DNA of 64,000 nucleotides from Oscillospiraceae bacterium (GCA_019424695.1 JAHYZA010000005.1:226134-290133), one strand, 5' to 3'; shown: positions 48,801-57,723, numbered from the stretch's first letter. The notes: generated by a model from the sequence alone, not told the origin. Program-made: numbers and translations.

Positions 48801-50246
48801 ATGCAGCACACAAAATTGGCGTATTCCTTAAAGAAGAACCTACAGATTCTGGAAACTATCTTTGGCGATTCCGGAGACTTCTATACCAAGGAACTGGCGA
48901 TCAGCGGAATTCCCTGCGCCATTGCCATGTTCACCGGACTTTCTTCTCCGGAAAAGCTGTGCCACTTGGCGTTGGAAATGCTGGACCGTGACCCGGTTCT
49001 GATCGGCGGAAGCGAAGGACTCTGTGATTATTTGCTGACGCAGAGTCGGGTCCCGGCAGAATCCACGCCAGTGGAAGATTGGACAACCTTTGTAGAAATG
49101 CTATGCAATGGCATGACGCTGTTGCTCATTGACGGGTGTAGACGTGCCGTCGTTTTTTCCACGCAGGAGATGCCACAGCGCTCAGTCAGTACACCGACCG
49201 GGGAAGGGAATATGCGGGGCTCTCAAGAAGCCTTTACCGAGTTGCTTCGCAACAATATTTCTCTTTTGCGCAGACAATTCCGCACCGAAACCTTTGTGGT
49301 TGAAATCGAGACCGCAAACACACGGTCCAAGACGGAGTACTGCCTTTGCTATGACCGCGCACTCGCCCCCAAAGAAACGATTGATGCCCTGCGGCAGCGG
49401 CTTTCGGAGATTGAAATGCCGGTTTTGCTGGACAGCGCCTATTTTGCTTCCTTTCTGAAACAGGATAAGCTGAATCTTTTTCCGGCGGCTGCCTACACCG
49501 AACGTCCTGCCACGGCCTGTGCACGGATATGTGAGGGAAAGGCGGTTGTCCTAGTTTCCGGATGTCCGTATGCTCTTGTGGTACCCAGTTTTTTTGCGGA
49601 GCACTTCGAGTGTCTGGATGACTACGCATCGGGGGCGGTTTTTTCCGGCTTGATCCGGATTTTAAAATATCTCGCTTTTCTGCTTTCCGTATTTGGCCCG
49701 GGACTCTACGTCATGGCGGTTGCTTTTGCACCGGAAATCATTCCCGTACAGCTCCTGACAAAACTGGCCCAAGCAGAGATCGCGACGCCGCTGCCTCCGG
49801 TGCTGGAAATGCTCAGCGTCACGCTGTTGTTGGAAATTGTCCGGGAAGCCGGACTTCGTGCCCCCCAATCCATCAGCCACACAGTCAGTCTGGTCGGTGC
49901 GCTGATCATAGGGGAAACAGCGGTTTCTGCCGGGATTGTCAGCGTTCCCGTACTCACAATGGCCGCTGCTGCCACGATTGCCACGCTGGCGGTGCCATCG
50001 CTGTATGAACAATCGATTTTGTTTCGCTTTGGAGTGATTTTGCTGGCTGGAACCTTCGGAGTGGTCGGACTGGCCTGTTCAGCTCTCATCATTCTGGCAA
50101 TGGCTTGCGGCAGTGAACCTTTCGGGTATGATTATCTGTATCCGCTGATGCCTTTGAGCCGTACGAGCTGGCGCGACGGTTTTGTTCGCAGCATCTGGTC
50201 CGATCTGGCTACACCGGGGGAGGTGATCGGCAACCATGAAACGTGA
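48801..50246 (+). CDS. gerKA: Germinant receptor A subunit (GerA/GerKA family)
   Basis: A 481-residue spore germinant receptor A subunit. The N-terminal soluble domain (about 1-280) begins LKKNLQILETIFGDSGDFYTKEL and holds the RSKTEYCLCYDR region; the C-terminal part has five or so membrane segments (about 290-450), with the LLEIVREAGLRAPQSISHTVSLVGALIIGETAV stretch typical of the family. A GGGAGGAATCC site precedes the ATG. First of three overlapping genes. The exact subfamily letter is a guess. Confidence 0.93.
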   Translation: MQHTKLAYSLKKNLQILETIFGDSGDFYTKELAISGIPCAIAMFTGLSSPEKLCHLALEMLDRDPVLIGGSEGLCDYLLTQSRVPAESTPVEDWTTFVEMLCNGMTLLLIDGCRRAVVFSTQEMPQRSVSTPTGEGNMRGSQEAFTELLRNNISLLRRQFRTETFVVEIETANTRSKTEYCLCYDRALAPKETIDALRQRLSEIEMPVLLDSAYFASFLKQDKLNLFPAAAYTERPATACARICEGKAVVLVSGCPYALVVPSFFAEHFECLDDYASGAVFSGLIRILKYLAFLLSVFGPGLYVMAVAFAPEIIPVQLLTKLAQAEIATPLPPVLEMLSVTLLLEIVREAGLRAPQSISHTVSLVGALIIGETAVSAGIVSVPVLTMAAAATIATLAVPSLYEQSILFRFGVILLAGTFGVVGLACSALIILAMACGSEPFGYDYLYPLMPLSRTSWRDGFVRSIWSDLATPGEVIGNHET

Positions 50247-51237
50247 TTGCCCAAGCCTTCTCGCCGCGCTGATCGTGGGCGTTCTCGTGAACGTACTGCT
50301 TCGGAGCCAAAGCGCTTACTGGCCGCGTGCAGGCGCCGCCACAGCGCTGCTTTGCGCACCGCTTCTGGCGATTGTCGGGACGATTTTCGCCCGTGCCTGG
50401 CATGGTGGCGCAAGCCCGTTGCTCCGTTTGCTGTTTGCCGGACTTCTATTCTATACGTCTTCGCTTGAACTGCTGCACTTCTGGGACTTGGCCCAAAGAC
50501 TGTACCCGGGCACCCTTTCTATGACGGCGCTGTGCCTGATGACACTGCTCCCGGTTGTATATCTTCGTCGGGTATCGACCATTTCTCAAACAGCCCATGT
50601 GGTTTTATGCCTGCTTGTTCTGGCATCCGGATTCATGCTTTTTACGGTACTGCCTCGCCTGAAAATCACCAATTTGCAGATGGTCCTGCTGCAGCCATCG
50701 GATTTTGTGACTGCGGCCAAGGAACAGCTTACCTTGTATCCAGAATATCTTCTTCCGGCATTATGGTCACAAAAAAAGAGCGGAAAGCATCGTCATCCCC
50801 TGCTTCGTCTGGCAATGTTGGCACTATGGTTTGACGTGGGAATCCACTTGGTGCTGGAACTCTTCTACGGAGCCGCTATGCCGAGCCGTATTGATCCTGT
50901 CCACGCGGTAGCGCGATGCGGGGCCCTGTCGATATTCAATCGGCTGGAAAGCCTGCAGCTCATTCTATGGGTTATGGCCATTACGCTGAAACTCGCGTTG
51001 TACCTGTATGCAATCAGTCTTCTTCTTGCAAAAAGCTCACAACAGAGTAACTCCATTCAATTGAGAAACTTTCCGGTTTATCTGGGAGGAATTTGGCTCT
51101 TGTGCGCTTTGCTGCAAAAGACCGACATTCAGGCCGCTTTGCAGATGCGAAGCGCTTTGACCTGGGCCATTGTATTACTGACAGGAATAGGAGGTGCAGC
51201 TGCGTGGCTTTGTCAAAAAATAAGGCGATGCTCTTAA
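50236..51237 (+). CDS. Germinant receptor B subunit-like membrane protein
   Basis: A 333-residue protein with about nine or ten membrane segments, in the position of the GerB subunit, an amino-acid-permease-like protein of the endospore germination permease family. Sequence likeness is weak and it is shorter than usual (about 360), so the call rests mainly on topology and the gerA-B-C gene order. GGGGGAGGTG precedes the ATG, which lies inside the end of the A-subunit gene. Confidence 0.75.
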   Translation: MKRDCPSLLAALIVGVLVNVLLRSQSAYWPRAGAATALLCAPLLAIVGTIFARAWHGGASPLLRLLFAGLLFYTSSLELLHFWDLAQRLYPGTLSMTALCLMTLLPVVYLRRVSTISQTAHVVLCLLVLASGFMLFTVLPRLKITNLQMVLLQPSDFVTAAKEQLTLYPEYLLPALWSQKKSGKHRHPLLRLAMLALWFDVGIHLVLELFYGAAMPSRIDPVHAVARCGALSIFNRLESLQLILWVMAITLKLALYLYAISLLLAKSSQQSNSIQLRNFPVYLGGIWLLCALLQKTDIQAALQMRSALTWAIVLLTGIGGAAAWLCQKIRRCS

Positions 51238-52154
51238 AAGGATGTTTGCTTATGAGTTTATTGTTAAGCGGCTGCGGCGGTCAGGCTTTGTCGGAGCGGG
51301 AAATCGTACGGGGGATTCTTTTTACCCGTCAGCAAAATGTTTTTTCGGTTTGCTTGGTTCTGGCGGATCAGAACTCAGAGCAGAACGTCAGTGGAGATAA
51401 GATTTCCGCCGCACAGGGGAGCACGCCTGTCCAGGCGTTAGAACGTGCAGAACAGGCGCTATACGGAGATGTGTATTATGGCCTGTTGGATTTAGCGGCG
51501 CTGCCAGCTGACGTTGATTGGGCTACCGCACGAGAGATTGGTGAACTTATATACGACAATGCCCAACCCGCACCGGAACTATCTGTTTTCGTATTGGATA
51601 CAGCGCCTGTTACAAGCTGGGCTGAAGAGGGAAGCACCCTTTATCAAAATATGAAAGCGATGGAAAAGACGTACAAGGTGCACTGTGGCCTGCAGCAATT
51701 GTTTTCCCAGGAAGAAATCTGCGCCATCCCGGGATATATTTCCGGTGGCGGATACGACTTTGTTTTGCTGCCGCAAAATGGCATCCCCGTACGTTGCCGT
51801 GGTCTGGGCGAGGCGCAGCTTGCAGCAGTTCTGTGCGGGCAAACCTCGGTCCTGAAAGGGACCTTTGCTTCTGGCCACGCTGCCTGCGAAGCCCGTGCCC
51901 AAGTGGTGGCAGAGGGACAAAATCTGCAGCTTCATTTGCGGGACACAACTCTTTCCGCACTGGATGCCGCTCTTTCAGAGGATTCTTTGCATCCAACTTT
52001 GCAAAAGGAATTGCGCGAGGCATTTCTGCGGTTGGAGCAACAAATGCTGCGCAGTGGTGCCGATCCGTTCCACCTGCGTTTCTGGCAGGCTTGTGAGTAT
52101 GGCCCAAATTTTGCTTTCCAACCGCCGACGCTGGAAATTGTATTTGATTCTTAA
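51204..52154 (+). CDS. Germinant receptor C subunit-like lipoprotein
   Basis: A 316-residue lipoprotein: a lipid-type signal peptide with the lipobox LLSGCGG (Cys about 24), then SEREIVRGILFTRQQN and a long alpha/beta outer domain, as in Ger(x)C proteins. It is shorter than typical (about 370-400). I take the GTG at 51204, 8 bases after TAGGAGGTG; it overlaps the B-subunit gene by 34 bases. An ATG at 51228 is an alternative, giving a shorter signal peptide. Confidence 0.82.
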   Translation: MALSKNKAMLLKGCLLMSLLLSGCGGQALSEREIVRGILFTRQQNVFSVCLVLADQNSEQNVSGDKISAAQGSTPVQALERAEQALYGDVYYGLLDLAALPADVDWATAREIGELIYDNAQPAPELSVFVLDTAPVTSWAEEGSTLYQNMKAMEKTYKVHCGLQQLFSQEEICAIPGYISGGGYDFVLLPQNGIPVRCRGLGEAQLAAVLCGQTSVLKGTFASGHAACEARAQVVAEGQNLQLHLRDTTLSALDAALSEDSLHPTLQKELREAFLRLEQQMLRSGADPFHLRFWQACEYGPNFAFQPPTLEIVFDS

Positions 52155-52155
52155 A

Positions 52156-52192
52156 AAACACCGCCTGGGCAATGAGCCCAGGCGGTGTTTTG
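52156..52192. terminator. Bidirectional terminator between gerC-like and DHHW genes
   Basis: AAACACCGCCTGGGC (52156-52170) pairs perfectly with GCCCAGGCGGTGTTT (52176-52190), with A and T runs on both sides. It serves both convergent units. Confidence 0.92.
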
Positions 52193-52201
52193 GTAAAAAT
52201 A

Positions 52202-53377
52202 TTACAAAGAACTCGGACGCGAAATGTTGATTAGATTTTTATCTGCAATAAAAGTCTGGAAATTGTACAGAATCAGGATTTGATCGTATCCTTCTTTCTC
52301 GATGGTGGAGTCCAGGCCATATCGGAAATTCCGGAAATCAATCACACCGATTTTGGCGTAATTTTCTGTGAGGTAGGGTACAAAGCTGTTTGCATAGCTG
52401 TCTTTCACCACCAGAATACTGCCGGTGCCGTTTCCTTCAATAACCGAATATCCATTATTGCCATCCAGAAATGCAGCATACTTGTCACGGGTGTCAAATT
52501 TTTCTGTGTTAATCAGGTTTTCTGTTCTTTCGGCCTCAAACTGCGCTTCTCCGACTACATTATAAATTGTCATCGGATTATTCAGGGGGTAGTATGTGAT
52601 GGAATCGTTTTCTACGTTCCAAAGGCGTGTGGAGGAGTAGTGTGTCCCCTGGAAATCCTCAATGGTCACCGGCTCATGGGCTGCACAGTCGAACGGAGTG
52701 AGTCCTTTAAGGCCACAGAACTGTTCGTATGCCAGATAGGCACCATTTGGCGTCCAGTGATGGTCAGTCTTGAAATAAAGATATTCCCCCTTGTTGGCGG
52801 CAAATGTGTCCCGCAAGTCCAGAACTTCTGCTGTTTGGCCGATTTCCGCAAAGATACGATCCAACATGGAATCTTCATCGACCATCGGTGTGCCGGCCGG
52901 AAGCATTTCCGGATAGATCACACTGGCGGAAGGGGCCAGCAAAAATGAGACCCGGCCTGGATATTTGGCAGCAAACTCTGCGACGGCCTGAACATTTTTG
53001 TCCAGTTGCTTATTGGTGGCTTCATCCACCGTAAATAGTTTTGTAAACATCCAGTGGTCTTTGCCCAGCAGGATGCCGCCCTCTTCTACTTTTTGGAAAA
53101 GAATTTCATCTGTGGCGCGCTGTGTGTTGATCCATTGATCCCGAAGGATGAATTGATCTTGCATCCAGTTGGAAAAGGATTGTTGCCAGCTGCCGTCCAG
53201 CAGATTGGAAACCGTAGGAGCACGCAGCTGCGCTGCGTTACGGTTTTCTAATTCAATCAGTGTTCTCTTGGGCCAGAACAGGTTGACGACAGAAAAACCA
53301 AACAGCAGCAATGCCGCACACGCCAGAACAGGGTATACCGCCCGACGTCCGGATTTCCGATAAATCACTTTTGACAT
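52202..53377 (-). CDS. DHHW-family extracellular protein (AlgJ/DltD-like role)
   Basis: A 391-residue protein with one N-terminal membrane anchor (about 15-34) and an outer SGNH-like domain. The DHHW motif is in LYFKTDHHWTPNGAYLAY (about 205-222), and a Ser/Asp segment VVKDSYANSF lies near 327-336. Such proteins pair with MBOAT acyltransferases to move acyl groups onto surface polymers; the MBOAT gene here is 16 bases upstream on the same strand. Start at MSKVIYRK, after GGAGGGCAACC. The acceptor polymer is unknown. Confidence 0.88.
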   Translation of the reverse strand: MSKVIYRKSGRRAVYPVLACAALLLFGFSVVNLFWPKRTLIELENRNAAQLRAPTVSNLLDGSWQQSFSNWMQDQFILRDQWINTQRATDEILFQKVEEGGILLGKDHWMFTKLFTVDEATNKQLDKNVQAVAEFAAKYPGRVSFLLAPSASVIYPEMLPAGTPMVDEDSMLDRIFAEIGQTAEVLDLRDTFAANKGEYLYFKTDHHWTPNGAYLAYEQFCGLKGLTPFDCAAHEPVTIEDFQGTHYSSTRLWNVENDSITYYPLNNPMTIYNVVGEAQFEAERTENLINTEKFDTRDKYAAFLDGNNGYSVIEGNGTGSILVVKDSYANSFVPYLTENYAKIGVIDFRNFRYGLDSTIEKEGYDQILILYNFQTFIADKNLINISRPSSL

Positions 53378-53393
53378 ACGGTTGCCCTCCTCC

Positions 53394-54788
53394 TCAGAAA
53401 TTAGCATACAGGGCGGTCGAGTTGGTAGCGGCCACTACGTATGCAATGCACATCAGCAGCAAAATCGCAAAGAACAGAACCTTCAGCGGTGGCACTTTGC
53501 TGATTTTTTCCCACAGCCAACGGGGAAGTACAGACGAGCAGAGGCATCCCAGCACCAGAAAGACGCCATAGTTTCGCAGATAATACAGTGGACCGATGCC
53601 GCCTTGCGGTACAAAAAGTTTCTGCAGCAGAAGTCCCAAGGGCGCACCTGGCTGATTGGCTGTAAAAATGCCCCAACCAAGGATCACAAGAAAGAGGGTG
53701 TACAGATGCGGCCAAACACGGCCTTTTTTCAGATATTTCAGCAGGAACAGCTTTTCGATGGTCAGGAGCACAAAGTAATACAGTCCCCAGCAGATAAAAT
53801 TCCAGCTTGCCCCATGCCAGATACCTGTGGCGGCCCACACGAACAGCATGTTGAGCAGTTGACGTGCCTTTCCTTTTCGGTTGCCTCCCAGCGGGATATA
53901 AATATAGTCGCGGAACCAGCTGGAAAGAGAGATATGCCACCGGCGCCAAAATTCCGTGATGCTGCCGGATATATAGGGCAAATCAAAGTTCACAGGACAA
54001 TCGAAGCCCAACATGGCGGCCAGGCCGTTGCTCATTTCACTGTAACCGGCAAAATCAAAATACAGCTGCAGGGAATAAGCAATGATTCCAAGCCATGCCA
54101 AAGGTGTTGATACATTGGCAAGACCTACACCGCCGGTGCCGATCACATCGGTCCACAAGGCGCCGATGGAATCTGCCAGGATCACTTTTTTGGCCAAACC
54201 GAATACAAACAGTTCTGCGCCCCGTTCAATTTGTGCCAGACTGCAGCGGTCTGCGGTTTTGTGCAGCTGGTCGGCCATATCCCGATATTTGACGATGGGC
54301 CCTACGATCAACTGGGGAAAGAACAGCACATAACAGGCAAAGGTGATAGGGTTCTTTTCTGCTCTGACTTTGCCGGTGTAGACATCCACTTCATAGCTTA
54401 TGATTTTGAAAATGTAATAGCTGATCCCCAGGGGCAACACATCGCCAATATCCAGCGTTGCCAACCCAAAGTTTGCTACCTGGTTCAGCGTTTCAATCAG
54501 AAAATTGGCATACTTGAAGTAGATCAATACGCCAAGGTTGACCAAAACGGCTGCCAGCGGTAAAAAAATACGCAATTTTGCCTTGGCCGTCGATGTCAGC
54601 AGCCCCCACAAATAATTGAATCCAATCAGACAAACGATCAGCGGCAGGAAAGCAACGCCCGTCCAACAGTAAAAAAGCAGGCTTTCTGCCAGAAGGACAA
54701 CGTTCTTCGCGCGGCCCGGCGTTATGTAATACAGAATAAGCGCCAGGGGCAGAAACGCAAACAAAAACACAACGCTATTAAAGACCAT
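53394..54788 (-). CDS. MBOAT-family O-acyltransferase (AlgI/DltB-like)
   Basis: A 464-residue membrane-bound O-acyltransferase with about ten to twelve membrane segments. Family landmarks: the N-terminal MVFNSVVFLFAFLPLALILYY, PLGISYYIFKIISYEVDVYTG, FFPQLIVGPIVKYRDM, the SITEFWRRWHISLSSWFRDYIYIPLGGN stretch with the first His, and ATGIWHGASWNFICWG with the catalytic His. It exports acyl groups for a surface polymer together with the DHHW protein encoded next. Confidence 0.95.
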   Translation of the reverse strand: MVFNSVVFLFAFLPLALILYYITPGRAKNVVLLAESLLFYCWTGVAFLPLIVCLIGFNYLWGLLTSTAKAKLRIFLPLAAVLVNLGVLIYFKYANFLIETLNQVANFGLATLDIGDVLPLGISYYIFKIISYEVDVYTGKVRAEKNPITFACYVLFFPQLIVGPIVKYRDMADQLHKTADRCSLAQIERGAELFVFGLAKKVILADSIGALWTDVIGTGGVGLANVSTPLAWLGIIAYSLQLYFDFAGYSEMSNGLAAMLGFDCPVNFDLPYISGSITEFWRRWHISLSSWFRDYIYIPLGGNRKGKARQLLNMLFVWAATGIWHGASWNFICWGLYYFVLLTIEKLFLLKYLKKGRVWPHLYTLFLVILGWGIFTANQPGAPLGLLLQKLFVPQGGIGPLYYLRNYGVFLVLGCLCSSVLPRWLWEKISKVPPLKVLFFAILLLMCIAYVVAATNSTALYANF

Positions 54789-54813
54789 GTGTGCTCCTCT
54801 TTTTCAAAAATGA

Positions 54814-54845
54814 ACGGGCCGTTACCAAAGCAGGTAACGGCCCGT
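54814..54845 (-). terminator. Terminator of the DUF4358 gene
   Basis: ACGGGCCGTTACC (54814-54826) pairs perfectly with GGTAACGGCCCGT (54833-54845); on the minus strand it is followed by TCATTTTTG, right before the MBOAT gene. Confidence 0.85.
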
Positions 54846-54867
54846 AGGGATTTGTTGCACAGGGAAA

Positions 54868-55455
54868 TCAGAAGTTCAATGCCGTTTCCAATGCTTTATC
54901 GATCTCAGTGTAATCGCCTACATCGATACTTGCAATCACCATTGCAACATAGTTTCCGTTGCGTACAATACGCGCATCTTTCGCAAGCGCCATCTTGTCG
55001 GCAAACTCTACATACATATCGTTGGCCGTCAGGCTGTCCTTGTATGCCTGCAGTTCCGCTTCCACAGCTTCTGCCTTTCCGTCCTTGGCCTGAGCAACAA
55101 ACACAAGTCCGCAATCCGACTGGTTGTTGCTCACATCCCCCTTGTATGCCACCAGGTTGTCGAGGGTAAGCATCAGGGTGTTCTCTACATCGAAGTCCGT
55201 ATAGGCGAGCGGATTATCGATCGGATTGACCACTTCCAACGCCGAAACAGCACTGTCAAGGTTGGCGGTCTGTGCTTCCTCCTCAGCACCGCTCTGGCTC
55301 TCCTCAGATGCGGCTTCAGAAGTTTCCTCAGCGCTTACCGCCTCCGATACGGAAGAGGCTTCACTGTTGGAGGAAGTACCTTCGGATTCGGCAGACTTGC
55401 TGCAGCCGGCAAGAAGAATCGCGGCACACAGAAGAATCGGGAGTAACTTTTTCAT
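54868..55455 (-). CDS. DUF4358 lipoprotein
   Basis: A 195-residue lipoprotein. The signal peptide MKKLLPILLCAAILLAGCSK has a clean lipobox (LAGC). A Ser/Glu-rich spacer (about 20-65) is followed by a C-terminal DUF4358 domain (about 85-190). Start at 55455 after AAAAAGGAG; the frame to 55524 is not supported. DUF4358 genes often stand beside MBOAT-DHHW pairs in Clostridia, as here, but it has its own promoter and terminator. Confidence 0.88.
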   Translation of the reverse strand: MKKLLPILLCAAILLAGCSKSAESEGTSSNSEASSVSEAVSAEETSEAASEESQSGAEEEAQTANLDSAVSALEVVNPIDNPLAYTDFDVENTLMLTLDNLVAYKGDVSNNQSDCGLVFVAQAKDGKAEAVEAELQAYKDSLTANDMYVEFADKMALAKDARIVRNGNYVAMVIASIDVGDYTEIDKALETALNF

Positions 55456-55561
55456 GGGAACAAATCTCCTTTTTATTTCAAAAATCAGATTTTGAGATGC
55501 GTCCGGATGTCTGTCGGATTGCATCTCATCCGTTTCCGTAAAAAACTCGGAATACGTTATT

Positions 55562-55590
55562 AGAATACACTATTTCAGTGGCTTTTTCAA
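55562..55590 (-). promoter_or_regulatory. Promoter of the DUF4358 gene
   Basis: Minus-strand TTGAAA (55590-55585) and TATTCT (55567-55562), 17-base spacer. Confidence 0.65.
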
Positions 55591-55649
55591 CCCGTTTGCG
55601 TCGAAACCGCAAGTTAAAATCCCGTAATCCTTGTAAATTTTTTATGGCC

Positions 55650-55679
55650 TTGACAAATGCAGCAGATTTGACGTACACT
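55650..55679 (+). promoter_or_regulatory. Promoter of the Hpre_diP_synt_I gene
   Basis: TTGACA at 55650-55655 and TACACT at 55674-55679, 18-base spacer. Confidence 0.7.
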
Positions 55680-55714
55680 CGCAAAGAGAGAAACACGCAA
55701 AGGGGAGAAGCACG

Positions 55715-56266
55715 TTGCGGAACGCAAGAGTAAGAGAGATCGCACTGACAGGGATGCTTTTTTCCCTTGCAATCGCACTTTCGTGGCTGGAATCCTGCAT
55801 TACACCACTTTTAGGGCTGATTCCTGCATTAAAACTTGGTCTTTCCAATATTGTAGTCATGTATGCACTGCTGTTTCTGCAGACACGGACGGCCTGCGCT
55901 TTGGTTATGATGAAAGCTCTCTTTGCCTTTTTGACTCGCGGTGCGACTGCCGGCATTCTTTCCGCCTGCGGTGGAGGAATGTCGCTGGTTGTTTTCTGGA
56001 TTCTGCTGCATCTTCCTTGTCCTGTCAGTGGGTATATCTTCTGCGTTTGCGGCGCGTTAGCACACAATTTGGGGCAACTGGCCGGCGCTACCGTGATACT
56101 GTCCAGCGCCATGGCGTTAGCCTATGCTCCGGTTTTACTGGTTGCAGGTGTTTTTGTCGGTGCTGTAAGCTGTGTTTTGACCAAGGCGCTTTTTGCTTCC
56201 TTGCCCCAGCCGTTGCGTCACGCGGGCTGCAAAAACAACCCTTTTACAAATAAGAATTTTTCTTAA
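55715..56266 (+). CDS. Gx transporter family / Hpre_diP_synt_I membrane protein
   Basis: A 183-residue membrane protein with five or six segments and the motif ALSWLESCITPLLGLIPALKLGLSNIVVMYAL, typical of the family named after heptaprenyl diphosphate synthase component I but more likely a small ECF-type substrate-binding subunit. The substrate is unknown. The TTG at 55715 follows AAAGGGGAG. A NusG-like DUF1312 gene often precedes it in other genomes but is not seen here. Confidence 0.83.
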   Translation: MRNARVREIALTGMLFSLAIALSWLESCITPLLGLIPALKLGLSNIVVMYALLFLQTRTACALVMMKALFAFLTRGATAGILSACGGGMSLVVFWILLHLPCPVSGYIFCVCGALAHNLGQLAGATVILSSAMALAYAPVLLVAGVFVGAVSCVLTKALFASLPQPLRHAGCKNNPFTNKNFS

Positions 56267-56282
56267 ATTTTAAAAAACTCTA

Positions 56283-56311
56283 TTGACATTGTAGGAATAA
56301 GCCGCTATAAT
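56283..56311 (+). promoter_or_regulatory. Consensus promoter of the rubrerythrin gene
   Basis: TTGACA at 56283-56288 and TATAAT at 56306-56311 with a 17-base spacer, a perfect consensus; strong expression is expected. Confidence 0.9.
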
Positions 56312-56372
56312 AGCAGCAAAGACACAGGAATGCGTCTTAGGAGCAACAATACATAACAGGAGGCTATACATT

Positions 56373-56909
56373 ATGACGAAATACGTTTGCACTGTCTGCG
56401 GCTACATCGCCGAAGGTTCCATCCCTGAGTTCTGCCCCGTCTGCAAGGCGCCGGCTTCCAAGTTCATTGAAAAGAAAGATAACACCTACGTGACCGAGCA
56501 TGTTGTCGGCATCGCGAAGGATGCTCCGGAGGAAATCCTCCAGGGCCTGCGCGAGAACTTCAACGGCGAATGCAGCGAAGTTGGCATGTATCTGGCCATG
56601 AGCCGCGTGGCTGACCGCGAGGGTTACCCCGAGATCGCCGAAGCCTGGAAGCGCTACGCTTTTGAGGAGGCTGAGCATGCTTCCAAGTTCGCGGAGCTGC
56701 TGGGCGAAGTGCTGACCGACAGCACCAAGAAGAACCTGCAGATGCGTGTTGACGCCGAGTGCGGCGCCTGCGCGGGCAAGATGGACATTGCCAAGAAGGC
56801 CAAGGAGCTGGGCCTGGATGCTATTCATGACACGGTTCATGAGATGGCCAAGGACGAAGCTCGTCATGGCCGTGGTATGCAGGGCCTGCTGGACCGCTAC
56901 TTCAAATAA
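56373..56909 (+). CDS. Reverse rubrerythrin
   Basis: A 178-residue protein with the rubredoxin-like iron centre at the N terminus (YVCTVCGYIAEG then FCPVCKAP, about 4-27) and the ferritin-like diiron domain after it (about 50-178: the ENFNGECSEVGMYLAM, EEAEHASKFAE and DEARHGRGM helices). This domain order is reverse to classic rubrerythrin and matches the oxygen/peroxide-scavenging reverse rubrerythrins of clostridia, which reduce O2 and H2O2 to water. An AGGAGGC site precedes the ATG. A single gene with its own promoter and terminator. Confidence 0.95.
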   Translation: MTKYVCTVCGYIAEGSIPEFCPVCKAPASKFIEKKDNTYVTEHVVGIAKDAPEEILQGLRENFNGECSEVGMYLAMSRVADREGYPEIAEAWKRYAFEEAEHASKFAELLGEVLTDSTKKNLQMRVDAECGACAGKMDIAKKAKELGLDAIHDTVHEMAKDEARHGRGMQGLLDRYFK

Positions 56910-56932
56910 TTTACTCCAAAAGGCGTAAAACC

Positions 56933-56960
56933 GGGCCGGGGCATCTGCTCCGGCCCCTTT
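56933..56960 (+). terminator. Intrinsic terminator of the rubrerythrin gene
   Basis: GGGCCGG (56933-56939) pairs with CCGGCCC (56950-56956), with further pairs inside, followed by CTTTG. Confidence 0.82.
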
Positions 56961-56975
56961 GTTATCCCTTTATAT

Positions 56976-57665
56976 TCATGCACCGCGGCACGCAAAAAAG
57001 CGCCCTTGTTTGTCACAGGCCGCATAAAAAACTTCAGAGCGCTGTCCGATGCCCGCTTGATGCAGCTGGGCATCCAGCCATTTTTCGTCTCTTCCTGCGG
57101 CTTTCAGGTTGTCTGACATGAACCGACCATCCAAAATCAGGTCATACCAGGCACTGGTCGGTTCCGGATTCATGGAGAGGTCCTGCGGCGTGGCGGGTCG
57201 GTTTTCACTTCTGGGCAGGAAACTGATCTGCCCGTTGTTTTCCAGAATAGCCGTCTGAATCTCGTTAGGGTCAAAGTATCCGGCAATGCGCGCCTGCCCC
57301 AAAAATTCGTTCAAATCGATGGTAGAACGCCGCAAATTTTCTTTAAGGATCACACCGTTGTTCATAAGAATCACCGAGCGGCCGCTCCAGAACGTCCGCA
57401 ATGCAATGCTTTTGCAGGCGGATACCTCCACCGCCCAGGTGACCACGCCATATACAAGCAGCGCCGTAAACGGGCGATACCACGCCTCCAGGTTGGTCGC
57501 CATTTCCGCCGCAATTGATCCGACGGTAACGGCGTTCAGATAATCAAAGGGACTCATCTGGGCAATTTGTCGTTTTCCGCCCCAGCGTGTGATCAAAAAC
57601 ATCATCACGAGAGATAAAATACTTGTTAAGGCTACTTCGCCAACTTCTTCAAAAATTTGCTGCAT
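56976..57665 (-). CDS. DUF421 membrane protein (second copy)
   Basis: A 229-residue YetF-type protein: three membrane segments (about 10-28, 40-56, 63-83), the RWGGKRQIAQMSPFDYLNAVTVGSIAAEMA signature and C-terminal beta domains with SVILMNNGVILKENLRRSTIDLNEFLGQAR. It is clearly diverged from the copy at 48074. An AGGATG site lies before the ATG. It has no DUF4363 partner and stands alone between convergent rubrerythrin and the divergent lipid kinase gene. Confidence 0.9.
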   Translation of the reverse strand: MQQIFEEVGEVALTSILSLVMMFLITRWGGKRQIAQMSPFDYLNAVTVGSIAAEMATNLEAWYRPFTALLVYGVVTWAVEVSACKSIALRTFWSGRSVILMNNGVILKENLRRSTIDLNEFLGQARIAGYFDPNEIQTAILENNGQISFLPRSENRPATPQDLSMNPEPTSAWYDLILDGRFMSDNLKAAGRDEKWLDAQLHQAGIGQRSEVFYAACDKQGRFFACRGA

Positions 57666-57723
57666 AAAACATCCTCCCGTCCGGATTATTTTGGGCAGCG
57701 GGCTAACAGTTTATCCCACCCTC

